64,000 bases of DNA from Helicobacteraceae bacterium (GTDB lineage Bacteria; Campylobacterota; Campylobacteria; Campylobacterales; Sulfurimonadaceae). The notes below the pieces were generated by a model that had not been told where the DNA came from, searched no databases, and worked only from the letters and a program-made list of their open reading frames with translations. Shown one piece after another: positions 26,826 to 36,175 of this stretch (its first letter is position 1; every line of letters begins with the position of its first letter). The stretch is taken from contig CANMJR010000002.1 of the NCBI GenBank assembly GCA_947498025.1, positions 58,935-122,934 on the forward strand, given 5' to 3'. Made by a program: the position numbers and the translations under genes.

Positions 26826-27821
26826 ATGGCATTAAAAGTTGCAATTAACGGTACGGGTAGAATAGGTATTATAGTTACGAAAATAGTAATGGCTAGAGAA
26901 GATATGGAATTAGTGGCACTAAACACTACTACTAAGCCCGACATGCTTGCTTATTTACTCAAGTATGACTCTGTTCATAAGGGGGTTGATGCAAAAGTTA
27001 TTGATGCAAATTCAATAGAAATTGCAGGTAAAGCTGTAAAACTCTTTAGTTACAGAGACCCGGCTATGATTGATTTTGGTGCATGTGGCGCTGAGGTTGT
27101 AATAGAGTGTACAGGTGCTTTCTTAACGACTGAGAAGTGTCAAGCATATCTGAGAGATGGAGTAAAAAAAGTAGTTATGAGCGCACCGGCTAAAGATGAG
27201 ACTCCAACATATGTGATAAACATTAATACGGATGATTACAAAGGTGAAGCGATTATCTCAAATGCAAGCTGTACAACAAACTGTTTAGCTCCGATTTGTA
27301 AAGTTTTGGATGAAGAGTTCGGCATAAAAAATGGTTTGATGACTACAATTCACTCCTATACAAATGATCAAAATATTTTGGATGTAAAACATGCTTCAGA
27401 TTTCAGAAGAGCTAGAGCTGCAGCTATCAATATGATTCCAACAACAACGGGTGCTGCAAAAGCGATTGGAAAAGTTATGCCGAATCTTTTAGGCAAACTC
27501 AATGGATATGCTATGAGAGTTCCGACTGCCGATGTTTCTGTTGTAGATTTAACTGTTAATTTGAATCAGTCCGTAACAAAAGAGCAGGTAAATGCGGCAA
27601 TGGACAGAGCGGCGAACGGAAGCTTTAAAGGTCTTTTAGAGATTGATTATGACCAAAGAGTTTCTAGCGACTTTATCGGAAGTACTTATAGTTCAACATT
27701 TGTGCCGGACATGACAAGCGTAGTGGATGGCACTACAGTAAAAGTTCTTGCTTGGTATGACAATGAATGGGGTTATAGTAGCCGTCTTGTTGACATGGTT
27801 AAATTTGTTGGCTCAAAATAG
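26826..27821 (+). CDS. gap: Glyceraldehyde-3-phosphate dehydrogenase
   Basis: The NAD-binding start VAINGTGRIG, the catalytic C149 in SNASCTTNCLAP, and the DNEWGYS end are all present. The enzyme interconverts glyceraldehyde 3-phosphate and 1,3-bisphosphoglycerate, probably in the gluconeogenic direction. It heads the set gap, GT35 homologue, pgk, all on + with short gaps. AAGGAGAAG precedes the ATG. Confidence 0.96.
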   Translation: MALKVAINGTGRIGIIVTKIVMAREDMELVALNTTTKPDMLAYLLKYDSVHKGVDAKVIDANSIEIAGKAVKLFSYRDPAMIDFGACGAEVVIECTGAFLTTEKCQAYLRDGVKKVVMSAPAKDETPTYVININTDDYKGEAIISNASCTTNCLAPICKVLDEEFGIKNGLMTTIHSYTNDQNILDVKHASDFRRARAAAINMIPTTTGAAKAIGKVMPNLLGKLNGYAMRVPTADVSVVDLTVNLNQSVTKEQVNAAMDRAANGSFKGLLEIDYDQRVSSDFIGSTYSSTFVPDMTSVVDGTTVKVLAWYDNEWGYSSRLVDMVKFVGSK

Positions 27822-27874
27822 TAGTTCGTAAAAATATCAGATAATTAAGAAATAAACTACAGGACGATAACGCT

Positions 27875-29518
27875 ATGCAGATACAACAATATGAGTTTAA
27901 TAAAGAGTATGCGAAGAGTGTTGCATACTTCTCTATGGAGTTTGCTATACATCAAGCACTAAAGATTTATTCCGGCGGTCTTGGATTTTTGGCTGGTTCT
28001 CACATGAGAAGTGCATATGACTTAAAGCAAAATACGGTTGGAGTTGGCATTTTATGGAGCTATGGCTATTATGATCAGGCAAGAGATCATGAAAGAAATT
28101 TAAAAGTAGAGTTTCGTAGAAAATATTATTACATTTTGGAAGATTTGAATGTTAAAGTAACTGTCTATATAGATTCTAAACCTGTTGTTGTACAAGCCTT
28201 TATGGTGCCTTCGGAGCTTTTTGGTTCTGCACCGCTTATTTTACTTACAACTGATATTGAAGAGAATGATTATCTCTCAAGAACTATCACGCATAAACTC
28301 TATGATAACCATGAACATACAAGAATTGCTCAAGAAATTGTACTTGGCATTGGTGGGGTGAAGGTACTTGAGGCATTGCAGCATAAAGTTGAAGTGTATC
28401 ACATGAACGAAGGGCATGCTTTGCCGTTGGTATTTGAGTTGTATAACAATAGATGTCAAAATGTAGAAGAGTTAAAAGAGTTGGTAAGATTTACAACACA
28501 TACTCCGGAAGCCGCAGGAAATGAAGTACATGATATATATTTGCTTGAAAGAATGGGATTCTTCGGTTCTGTGGATTTAGCAAAAGCAAGAGAGATTACG
28601 CAAATATATGGCGATGAATTCAGTTTAACAATTGGAGCACTGCGAGTCGCAAAAATTGCCAACGGTGTTTCAAAGATGCATGCAGAGGTTGCTACTGAGA
28701 TGTGGAGCAGTTATGAAAATATTTGCAAAATAATACCTATCACGAATTCGCAAAATAAGAGATATTGGGCAGATAAGACGATGATAAAGGCTCTTGATGA
28801 GCATGAAGATTATGAGCTTACGGCACAAAAAAAACATCTAAAAAAATTATTGTTTAATGAAATAGCGAATCAGACCGGAAAGATGTTTGACCCGGAGGTT
28901 CTTACAATCGTTTGGGCAAGAAGGTTCGCCGAATATAAACGACCGGGATTGCTCAAATATGATTTTGAAAGATTTGAAAAACTCATTACAAGAACCGAAA
29001 ATAAAATTCAAATAGTGTGGGCCGGAAAACCATACCCGCACGATATGAATTCAATAAATATTTTCAACGAACTGATTCAAATGGCAAAAAATTATAAATC
29101 TGTTGCAGTTTTGATTGGATATGAACTTGACCTCTCTATGATGATTAAAAAAGGGGCGGATGTTTGGCTCAATACTCCAAGAATTACAAGAGAAGCAAGT
29201 GGTACAAGCGGCATGAGTGCTGCTATGAATGGTGCTATTAACTTTTCAGTGGCGGATGGCTGGCATCCTGAATTTTGTAAAGAAGGAGTGAATGGTTTTA
29301 CAATACTCGGTGCAGATGCAAGTTTGCCAATTGAGGAGCAGGATTTTCATGATAACAAGATGATGATGGACATGATTGAAGATAAAATAATTCCAATGTA
29401 CTATGATGAAGAAAAAGAGTGGTTGGAACTTATGAAAAATTCAATGAATGATGTGCTGTTCACATTTGAATCAGGTTCCATGGTTCATCAATATTATAAA
29501 AAAATGTATTATTATTAG
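27875..29518 (+). CDS. GT35 glycogen/alpha-glucan phosphorylase homologue lacking the PLP lysine
   Basis: The protein has the short form of the phosphorylase family: YFSMEFAIH start, HMNEGHALP, VWARRFAEYKRP and ADVWLNTPR, then EASGTSGMSAAMNGAI. In active members this last segment reads GMKAALNG and its Lys holds the pyridoxal phosphate; here the position is S448. The rest of the site looks conserved. So either catalysis runs without a Schiff base to PLP, or the protein has another role such as binding a glucan or sugar phosphate. Its place between gap and pgk ties it to central carbon flow. Confidence 0.85.
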   Translation: MQIQQYEFNKEYAKSVAYFSMEFAIHQALKIYSGGLGFLAGSHMRSAYDLKQNTVGVGILWSYGYYDQARDHERNLKVEFRRKYYYILEDLNVKVTVYIDSKPVVVQAFMVPSELFGSAPLILLTTDIEENDYLSRTITHKLYDNHEHTRIAQEIVLGIGGVKVLEALQHKVEVYHMNEGHALPLVFELYNNRCQNVEELKELVRFTTHTPEAAGNEVHDIYLLERMGFFGSVDLAKAREITQIYGDEFSLTIGALRVAKIANGVSKMHAEVATEMWSSYENICKIIPITNSQNKRYWADKTMIKALDEHEDYELTAQKKHLKKLLFNEIANQTGKMFDPEVLTIVWARRFAEYKRPGLLKYDFERFEKLITRTENKIQIVWAGKPYPHDMNSINIFNELIQMAKNYKSVAVLIGYELDLSMMIKKGADVWLNTPRITREASGTSGMSAAMNGAINFSVADGWHPEFCKEGVNGFTILGADASLPIEEQDFHDNKMMMDMIEDKIIPMYYDEEKEWLELMKNSMNDVLFTFESGSMVHQYYKKMYYY

Positions 29519-29527
29519 GAGAAAAAA

Positions 29528-30742
29528 ATGCTTAGCAATATAGAATTGATGCAAAATGTAAAATCTTTAAAGCAGATTGATGTAAAAGACAAAAGAGTTT
29601 TGATTAGGGTTGACTTTAATGTACCTATGGATGCTCATCACAATATTACGGATGATTCAAGAATTAAAGAGGCGATTCACACTATCAACTACTGTGTTGA
29701 CCATGAGGCGAAATATATAGTTTTGGTTACGCATTTAGGTCGTCCTGACGGAGAGATTGACCCTGATTACTCACTCAAGCACATTATAAAAAGATTAGAG
29801 AGACTGCTTGATAAAAAGGTTGATTTTGTTGAGGATTTTATAAATAACAAAGAACTTGTTTTAAGCTCCGGCAATTCAAAAATAATTTTGCTAGAAAATA
29901 TAAGATTTTATGTGGGTGAGACAAAAAATGACGAGACTCTCTCAAAAGAGTTGGCATCATTATGTGATGTTTTTGTGAATGATGCTTTTGGAACAAGCCA
30001 CAGAGCTCATAGTTCAACTGTAGGAATTACAGCTTTTGTAGAGACAAAAGTAGCTGGATTTTTACTTAAAAGAGAGATAGACGCATTTGCAAAAGCACTC
30101 TTTAAACCGGTTGCACCCATCTGCCTTGTAGTTGGCGGGGCAAAGGTATCCTCTAAAATTACCCTTTTAAATAATATTATTCCTAAAGTGAACAAGATTA
30201 TTATCGGCGGGGCTATGAGCAACACATTTTTAAAAGCACTCGGATATGACATGCAAAAATCGCTTGTTGAAGATGCCTATTTAGAGGAAGCCGTTAAAAT
30301 TTTAAAGAATGCAAAAGAGGCTAAAGTAAATGTTTATCTGCCTGTGGATGTTGTAATCACCGATGATATAAAACATCCTATAGATGTAAAAATAGTTCCC
30401 GTTCAGGATGTACTTCAAGATTTCAGTGCAGTCGATATAGGTCCTGCAACGGTAAAGCTTTTTGAAGAGGTTATCGGGATGTCAAACACAATTATTTGGA
30501 ATGGTCCTATGGGCATTTTTGAGATAGATAGATTTTCAAAAGGCACATATAGAATTGCACATGCCATAGCCGATACATACGCCTACAGTATTGTAGGTGG
30601 CGGAGATACGGCGAACGCTGCAGAAATGGCGGGCGAAAAAGAGAATATCAGTTTTATTTCAACAGGCGGCGGAGCAAGTTTAGAACTTCTTGAGGGCAAG
30701 GTGCTTCCTGGATTTGTATATCTTGAAAAATCCGACTCATAA
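29528..30742 (+). CDS. pgk: Phosphoglycerate kinase
   Basis: Catalyses the ATP-linked step between 1,3-bisphosphoglycerate and 3-phosphoglycerate. Family motifs are complete: RVDFNVPMD, THLGRPDG, NDAFGTSHRAHSST, the Gly-rich GPMGIFE and the end STGGGASLELL. AGGAG precedes the ATG by 7 bases. It starts 9 bases after the GT35 homologue stop, which supports co-transcription with gap. Confidence 0.97.
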   Translation: MLSNIELMQNVKSLKQIDVKDKRVLIRVDFNVPMDAHHNITDDSRIKEAIHTINYCVDHEAKYIVLVTHLGRPDGEIDPDYSLKHIIKRLERLLDKKVDFVEDFINNKELVLSSGNSKIILLENIRFYVGETKNDETLSKELASLCDVFVNDAFGTSHRAHSSTVGITAFVETKVAGFLLKREIDAFAKALFKPVAPICLVVGGAKVSSKITLLNNIIPKVNKIIIGGAMSNTFLKALGYDMQKSLVEDAYLEEAVKILKNAKEAKVNVYLPVDVVITDDIKHPIDVKIVPVQDVLQDFSAVDIGPATVKLFEEVIGMSNTIIWNGPMGIFEIDRFSKGTYRIAHAIADTYAYSIVGGGDTANAAEMAGEKENISFISTGGGASLELLEGKVLPGFVYLEKSDS

Positions 30743-30773
30743 AGTGTATAAAATCCTTGTAATTCTCCAGCAC

Positions 30774-31964
30774 TCATGCTGGAAGCTTTAGGGGATTGCA
30801 AAGGACAACTCTGTCCTTGCCGCTCAAATGAGCTAAGCCCATTTGAGTGTTAGCATCAATGGTTATCTCAGTAATCTCTGCGCTAGCTCCCAATCTCATA
30901 GGCGGTCCCCAAAAACCTGTTCCTTTATTGACATATATTTGCAAATTTTCATTGTGCTTGTGTAGCCCATCTATGTAGGGTTGTTGAAGTTTTACCAAAA
31001 ATTTAAACGGATAGAGTTGTCCGCCATGCGTATGTCCGCTCAGAATTAAATCCACTCCCTCTTTTACCTCTTCTATATATTTTGGTTGATGTGCTAAAAG
31101 TATGGTAGGTGAATCTTTTGTGTTTAAGAGAGCTTTTTGTAAGTCTGGCATGTGAGAATTTGTTCTGTACCCAAAAACATCATATACCCCAGCCAAATTA
31201 AAACCTGCTCCTTCCTCCCCAATATAAACATTTTCATTTTCAAGAACTCGGATACCCAAAGATTTTACACTGTTTATGATTTTATCAATACCATGGAAAT
31301 ACTCATGATTTCCCACGATATAGTAGATTCCATATCTCGACTGTAAGCCCTTTAGTTCATTGAGCGTATCTTTTGCACTTGTTACATCTATATCCAACAA
31401 ATCGCCTGTAATTACAACCAAATCCGGAGCAAGTATATTGATTCTTTGAACAATATCTCTTATAAAATCTGCATCTATAAGTCCACCGATATGCAGATCG
31501 CTTATCTGCACTATTTTATATGGCTTTTTTAAATTTTTTATTTTTATAGTTACTTTTTCTAATTTTACAAATCTAGCCTCGTACATGGCTCTTGCACTCA
31601 GCGCAGTTGCTACTAGCAAAGATGATATATCTAAAGATTTTTTGAAAAAGTTTCTTCTTGATTTTGAGATTGGAATTTTTGAGAGTAAAACCCTTGAAGC
31701 GTCATAGATAAGAGCAGTACAAAAAAGTAAAAAGATGACGCCAATAGGAAGCGAGAGTAAAAAATAGAGCCAGTTTGGTATATTCAGATAATATCTCGCG
31801 AGAATATAGCCTACAAGACCTACAAAATTGAGAACTAAGAAGAGGGATAAATAGTGTTTGGCTCTATTGCTCAAATCAAGTTTTAAAATAAATCTTTTGT
31901 ATATGTATAGATTGAGTAAAATAAAAACCGTTAAAAAAAAGAGACCAAATAAAAGTGGGTTCAT
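30774..31964 (-). CDS. Membrane-anchored metallophosphoesterase (YaeI-like)
   Basis: The calcineurin-like motifs are in order: ISDLHIGG, TGDLLD, GNHEYFHG and SGHTHGGQ, which make a two-metal site. About four N-terminal helices fill residues 1-130. A twin-arginine-like SRRNFFKKS (from residue 102) precedes the last of them, as in YaeI-type proteins that hydrolyse lipid A precursors or other phosphoesters outside the inner membrane. The substrate is not known. Its end faces the end of pgk, with a TCCAGCA/TGCTGGA hairpin at 30766-30783. Confidence 0.87.
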   Translation of the reverse strand: MNPLLFGLFFLTVFILLNLYIYKRFILKLDLSNRAKHYLSLFLVLNFVGLVGYILARYYLNIPNWLYFLLSLPIGVIFLLFCTALIYDASRVLLSKIPISKSRRNFFKKSLDISSLLVATALSARAMYEARFVKLEKVTIKIKNLKKPYKIVQISDLHIGGLIDADFIRDIVQRINILAPDLVVITGDLLDIDVTSAKDTLNELKGLQSRYGIYYIVGNHEYFHGIDKIINSVKSLGIRVLENENVYIGEEGAGFNLAGVYDVFGYRTNSHMPDLQKALLNTKDSPTILLAHQPKYIEEVKEGVDLILSGHTHGGQLYPFKFLVKLQQPYIDGLHKHNENLQIYVNKGTGFWGPPMRLGASAEITEITIDANTQMGLAHLSGKDRVVLCNPLKLPA

Positions 31965-31978
31965 AACATGTGTTGCTT

Positions 31979-33139
31979 TTACTCTTCTTTGTAAATAGAG
32001 TAATTGTTTTTCCCCATTTTTTTAATATCGTACATAGCCTTGTCCGCTCTTTGCATTAAATCTTCGATGTTATCGCCATGTTCAGGGTAGAAACTAATGC
32101 CGATGCTCACTCCAACATGGCATCTGTGGTCTTTGTATGGGCAAAACTCATTGACCTCTTTGATAAGTGTTTTTGCTATCTCTTTTATATGTTCGGCATC
32201 CGTTATATCACCGATAGCTATAGCAAACTCATCTCCTCCTATTCGTGCAACCGTGTCACTCGCTCTTACAACAGATTTAAGCCTCTGACCAATTGTCTTT
32301 AAAATCATATCTCCGGCATCATGCCCTAGAGTGTCATTTACAGATTTAAAGCCGTCTAAATCTAAAAATAAAATAGCTACGATTTTATCATTTGCATTTG
32401 CTCTCTTAAACAAGTCATACACTATATCTTGAAAGTAGAGTCTATTGGGAAGTTCTGTGACCGTGTCACATGTTGCTATCTGTTCTAACTCTTTATTTGC
32501 GCTTCTTAAATCATGTGTTAGGAGAAAAAGAGATTCTTGCTCTTTTTTTAATTCTTCAGAAATAAATCTTATGTTTCTTATAAATTGACTAATAAGAAAA
32601 AATATGCCGCCAAAGCCCGCACCAATATTTAAAAATACAAAAATTTTCAGTGCCAATGGTGGGAGTTGATTTTGCATGTTCTCCGATAGATGCGTGTCAA
32701 AAAGCATAGAGATAAATACAAGAAGTAAAAAAATGGCAAACCACTTCGCTCCATGTTTTATATTTTCACTATACATAAGAGCAGCAACAGGAGCATAAAA
32801 AGACCATATTAAAACAAAACTGCCGGCATAAAATCCGCCAAGTACCCACATAAGGATAAACGGTAAAAAAAGTATCAAAAGCAGTTGAATGATTTCAAAA
32901 AAAAGAAAATTCTTTTTTTTATAGAGTAATAAAGTGGATAAAAGCGATATAAAAACATAGGAGAGAGGCACCAAAGAAGCCCCTGTGTTACCTAAAACTA
33001 AATAGATTAAGCTCCATATCAATGCCGGTAAAAATACATAAAAAGGAAGGAGAGTTAATGCAACCTTCTTTGATATTAAATCTTCACTATCCGTTGGTGA
33101 AACACCGGCATAGGAGAGCTTATTTAAAAGCTTTTTCAC
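31979..33139 (-). CDS. Membrane diguanylate cyclase (GGDEF)
   Basis: Six or so membrane helices (about residues 25-195) and a short coiled coil lead to a GGDEF domain with intact active site RIGGDEFAIAI. An inhibitory site RASD lies 5 residues before it, so feedback control by c-di-GMP is expected. The membrane part has no named sensor domain that I recognise. The gene sits 11 bases after the chemoreceptor gene on the same strand. Confidence 0.92.
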   Translation of the reverse strand: MKKLLNKLSYAGVSPTDSEDLISKKVALTLLPFYVFLPALIWSLIYLVLGNTGASLVPLSYVFISLLSTLLLYKKKNFLFFEIIQLLLILFLPFILMWVLGGFYAGSFVLIWSFYAPVAALMYSENIKHGAKWFAIFLLLVFISMLFDTHLSENMQNQLPPLALKIFVFLNIGAGFGGIFFLISQFIRNIRFISEELKKEQESLFLLTHDLRSANKELEQIATCDTVTELPNRLYFQDIVYDLFKRANANDKIVAILFLDLDGFKSVNDTLGHDAGDMILKTIGQRLKSVVRASDTVARIGGDEFAIAIGDITDAEHIKEIAKTLIKEVNEFCPYKDHRCHVGVSIGISFYPEHGDNIEDLMQRADKAMYDIKKMGKNNYSIYKEE

Positions 33140-33150
33140 AACTTTTAAAC

Positions 33151-34245
33151 TCAGTCTTTATCATGTAAGATTTGATCTAAAGTAGCAAATACTTCTGTAC
33201 TTCCTTTCTCCATCTCTTCAAATGCACTTCTCATCTCTTTTAAATCGACATCTTGATGAATCATTAAGTCAAAAACTTTATGTGTTCCGTTGTGAACAGT
33301 GGCATGCGGTGTTTCTAGTTTAGAGTAGTGAGAAGTATGAGAGAAATTTTCTTTTCCATCACCCTCGTAGTACCATTTACCTAAGCGGCAGTTATGATGG
33401 TCAACAAATTTGAACTGCTCCTCTTTGGTAAGGGCTGAGTAGTAAGTATTCACTTTCCATAAAATATGGTCTAGTTTTGCAAGCGACATAAATATACGGT
33501 CGTTAGTAAAGCCTATTGTTTTAAAAGAATCCTTCATCTCAACTGCATCATGCGCAAGACACCCGTTTAACTGCATAATCATCTCATTTGAGTTACCAAT
33601 GCCGTTTTTAATTTCCAAAAACTGCTCTGACATACTATCTACATCCTGTTTCATGGATTGCAGAGAGATATTTATCTCACTTACCGCTTTATCTGTTCTA
33701 TCTGCCAGTTTTCTGACTTCATCGGCAACCACGGCAAATCCTCGTCCATGCTCACCTGCACGGGCTGCTTCAATTGCTGCATTTAGAGCTAATAGATTTG
33801 TTTGGTCTGATATATCTTTTATAAGAGATAAAATGCTTGATATGTCATGTGTTCTTTGTGAAAGACCTTGCACCGTATGCATTGAATTGTCGGAGAGTTC
33901 ATTTAAATCATCAAGAGTTTTGACAACATGTTTTGATTTTTCGGCAATCTGAGCGATGCTTGTAACTAATTCGTTTGTCTTCGTTAAACTGCTTTTTGAA
34001 GCAGAAACAGATTCAGCCATATTTCCCTGAATATCCATAATATTGGCTTTTAAATTCAAATTTTGCATTTTAGCAAGAACTTCCGAAACACTCTCTTTTG
34101 GCTTAGAATTGAGTACTCTTAGCTCATGTTCTAGCTGGGTTATGTGTGCATTAAGCTCACTATTCCTATTTTCAAGCACCTCATTCTCATATTTTAGTTT
34201 ATTGTAATCAGCTAGCGGTACCCCAGAGTTTCCAAACAGTCCCAT
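33151..34245 (-). CDS. Cytoplasmic methyl-accepting chemoreceptor with CZB zinc domain
   Basis: No membrane helix is present. A coiled coil (about 15-60) precedes the signalling hairpin with the family core [19 protein letters not shown] and [13 protein letters not shown]. The C-terminal CZB domain has [33 protein letters not shown], whose His/Cys set binds zinc. CZB receptors sense zinc or oxidants such as hypochlorous acid. It should signal to CheA/CheW from the cytoplasm. Confidence 0.93.
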   Translation of the reverse strand: MGLFGNSGVPLADYNKLKYENEVLENRNSELNAHITQLEHELRVLNSKPKESVSEVLAKMQNLNLKANIMDIQGNMAESVSASKSSLTKTNELVTSIAQIAEKSKHVVKTLDDLNELSDNSMHTVQGLSQRTHDISSILSLIKDISDQTNLLALNAAIEAARAGEHGRGFAVVADEVRKLADRTDKAVSEINISLQSMKQDVDSMSEQFLEIKNGIGNSNEMIMQLNGCLAHDAVEMKDSFKTIGFTNDRIFMSLAKLDHILWKVNTYYSALTKEEQFKFVDHHNCRLGKWYYEGDGKENFSHTSHYSKLETPHATVHNGTHKVFDLMIHQDVDLKEMRSAFEEMEKGSTEVFATLDQILHDKD

Positions 34246-34296
34246 GATAATTCCTTTTTTTTATCAAATTTATTTATAATGCATTCTAACTAATTT

Positions 34297-35739
34297 TTAA
34301 AAAACAATAGCTTCAAATGTAAAAATTTCTGCATCTTTATAACCATCAAAGCTTATTCCAGCTTTTTCTTTGGCGCAATTTCCAACAAACTCTTCAACGC
34401 TCCAATTCATCTGAGAGGCAACATGAGGTAAAAAAGTTCCATTTTTCACTCCCTTTTGTATGTAAATCCCATGCCTACCCAAAACAATCTCATCCAAAGA
34501 GTTTATCTTTTTTCTAGGAGTCAAAACTGAAATCTCTATCTCAATATCTTTAAGCTCATCCGGAGTTACTTCTTGAAATCTGTTGTCAAATTTAGCTGAG
34601 GCAACTGCCATGTCCATAACAACCTTGTAGAGAGGCTCGTCTGGTTCAAATGTGCCAATGCAACCTCGCAATTTTTTATTTTTGTAGAGTGTTACAAAAG
34701 CACCTAAAGGCTCTTTCAGTTTTGATGGCAGTCTGCTCTCATCAATTAAAACTTTTTTGTTGTTGATAGTAGCCTCATAAAGAGAGAGTTTTGCAATTTC
34801 TCGCAGCTCTTTTTTTTCTTTTTCGTTCAAAAAAAAGTCACTGTTTTGTTTGAAAACTCTGAGTGCCGAGTAGCCGACAACCCTCTTTTTGTCGCCAAAA
34901 GAAGTGTCACCGGAGTTTTTGTATTTTAAGAGTTCATATTTGTAGTGAGCGTTTTGAGTGAGATATAAAAGTGTCAAAATAGAACTCCATCCACATGCCG
35001 AGGTTTGCAACTGCGTAATATTTGACTCCTCATTTTTTGCAAGCTTCTCTATAAACTCTTTTGCAGAGCCATTCTTTATGGAATCAAGCGTCTGCCTGTC
35101 AACATCGTTGGCATGTTCGTAAGATGGATAGTGTGATAAATCGCTGCTTATTACAAATAAATTTTCATCATTAAAATAGGGTTGAAGAGCCTCCGAAATA
35201 GCTTTGATTGTATTTATATTTGAGGTGGCTATGATGATGGGGATTATATTTAATTCATCACCATAAATAGTTTGCAAAAAGGGGAGTTGCACCTCTATGG
35301 TATGCTCTTTTTTGTGAGCCTCTGGGTTGAAACCAAAATATTTTGAACTATTCATGAGCTCGGATACTATTATATGGTTTACTTTTACCTCTCCGAGCGG
35401 AGTTGTGTAATTTCCTACAGAGTAGATAGATGCACCGTCAAAATTCATAGAGTGGCTTGAGCCTAGAATAAATATGTTTTTGTATTTTCTGTGAAGTGTT
35501 GCATATGCCTCTGCTGCGACATCGCCTGAGAAGATGTAGCCGGCATGTGGAACTATGAGGGCGTTTACATTCTCTTTGGGAAAGGTATTGCTATTTTGAA
35601 GAGCTGATAGAATTGAAGCAGAGAGTTCCTCTTTGTTGCTGCTGTAAAATGAGTCGGCTACCGCTGTGGGTCTCTCTAAAGCGTGAAGGAGGAAAGAGAA
35701 GAGCAGTAAAAAAATTACTGCTTTGTACTTTTTACACAT
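34297..35739 (-). CDS. MEMO1-AMMECR1 fusion with signal peptide (AmmeMemoRadiSam proteins B and A)
   Basis: After a signal peptide (about residues 1-20) comes a MEMO1-like domain (VPHAGYIFSGD, LGSSHSMNF, KEHTIEVQLPFLQ, ISSDLSHY, TSACGWSS) and then an AMMECR1 domain (LRGCIGTFEPDEPLY, FDNRFQEV). These two are usually separate genes in a three-part system with a radical SAM protein, which is not in this window. The fusion and the signal peptide suggest a periplasmic form. It overlaps the DUF1566 gene by 25 bases. Confidence 0.85.
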   Translation of the reverse strand: MCKKYKAVIFLLLFSFLLHALERPTAVADSFYSSNKEELSASILSALQNSNTFPKENVNALIVPHAGYIFSGDVAAEAYATLHRKYKNIFILGSSHSMNFDGASIYSVGNYTTPLGEVKVNHIIVSELMNSSKYFGFNPEAHKKEHTIEVQLPFLQTIYGDELNIIPIIIATSNINTIKAISEALQPYFNDENLFVISSDLSHYPSYEHANDVDRQTLDSIKNGSAKEFIEKLAKNEESNITQLQTSACGWSSILTLLYLTQNAHYKYELLKYKNSGDTSFGDKKRVVGYSALRVFKQNSDFFLNEKEKKELREIAKLSLYEATINNKKVLIDESRLPSKLKEPLGAFVTLYKNKKLRGCIGTFEPDEPLYKVVMDMAVASAKFDNRFQEVTPDELKDIEIEISVLTPRKKINSLDEIVLGRHGIYIQKGVKNGTFLPHVASQMNWSVEEFVGNCAKEKAGISFDGYKDAEIFTFEAIVF

Positions 35740-36128
35740 CTCACATGTCTATCGTAGCTTTTTGCAATGATGTCGGTTTTTCCGTCTCTAAAATTAATTG
35801 CCCACACTTTATCAGCATCATCCACAAAAGGTGTTGATGACCAATAAACCTCATTTGCCACAGATATAAACCCCTCTAACATGGCAGGTTTAAAGTGTTT
35901 GTAATCGACCAAAGTTTGTAATTCACTAAGTGTTGGAATACGAAAATCTTTTTGCAAGCCGACAGCGAGTTTGGAACAGTACTCCTGTGCCTCATAGTAG
36001 CTTATAGCCAACTCTTTAGAATCAATATTGTCTTGCCAAAGTAAAGAAGTGGACATGTCGTGTACCAACTCTGTGGCACTCGCAGAAGTAACGAAAAGGA
36101 GTGCCGAGGTTAAAAGAAGTGTTTTCAT
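35715..36128 (-). CDS. Exported DUF1566 (Lcl C-terminal) domain protein
   Basis: A signal peptide (about 1-19, ending SASA) and a DUF1566-type domain: MSTSLLWQDN, YCSKLAVGLQKDFRIPTLSEL, VYWSSTP, HVRCVKS. The two cysteines (in YCSK and RCVK) are placed to form a disulfide. Its function is not known; this fold is related to C-type-lectin-like and formylglycine-generating proteins. The next gene, the exported MEMO fusion, overlaps it by 25 bases. Confidence 0.8.
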   Translation of the reverse strand: MKTLLLTSALLFVTSASATELVHDMSTSLLWQDNIDSKELAISYYEAQEYCSKLAVGLQKDFRIPTLSELQTLVDYKHFKPAMLEGFISVANEVYWSSTPFVDDADKVWAINFRDGKTDIIAKSYDRHVRCVKSTKQ

Positions 36129-36175
36129 CTGTAAATCCTTGATCTCAATTTCGTGTATTGTACTATAATTTTTTT

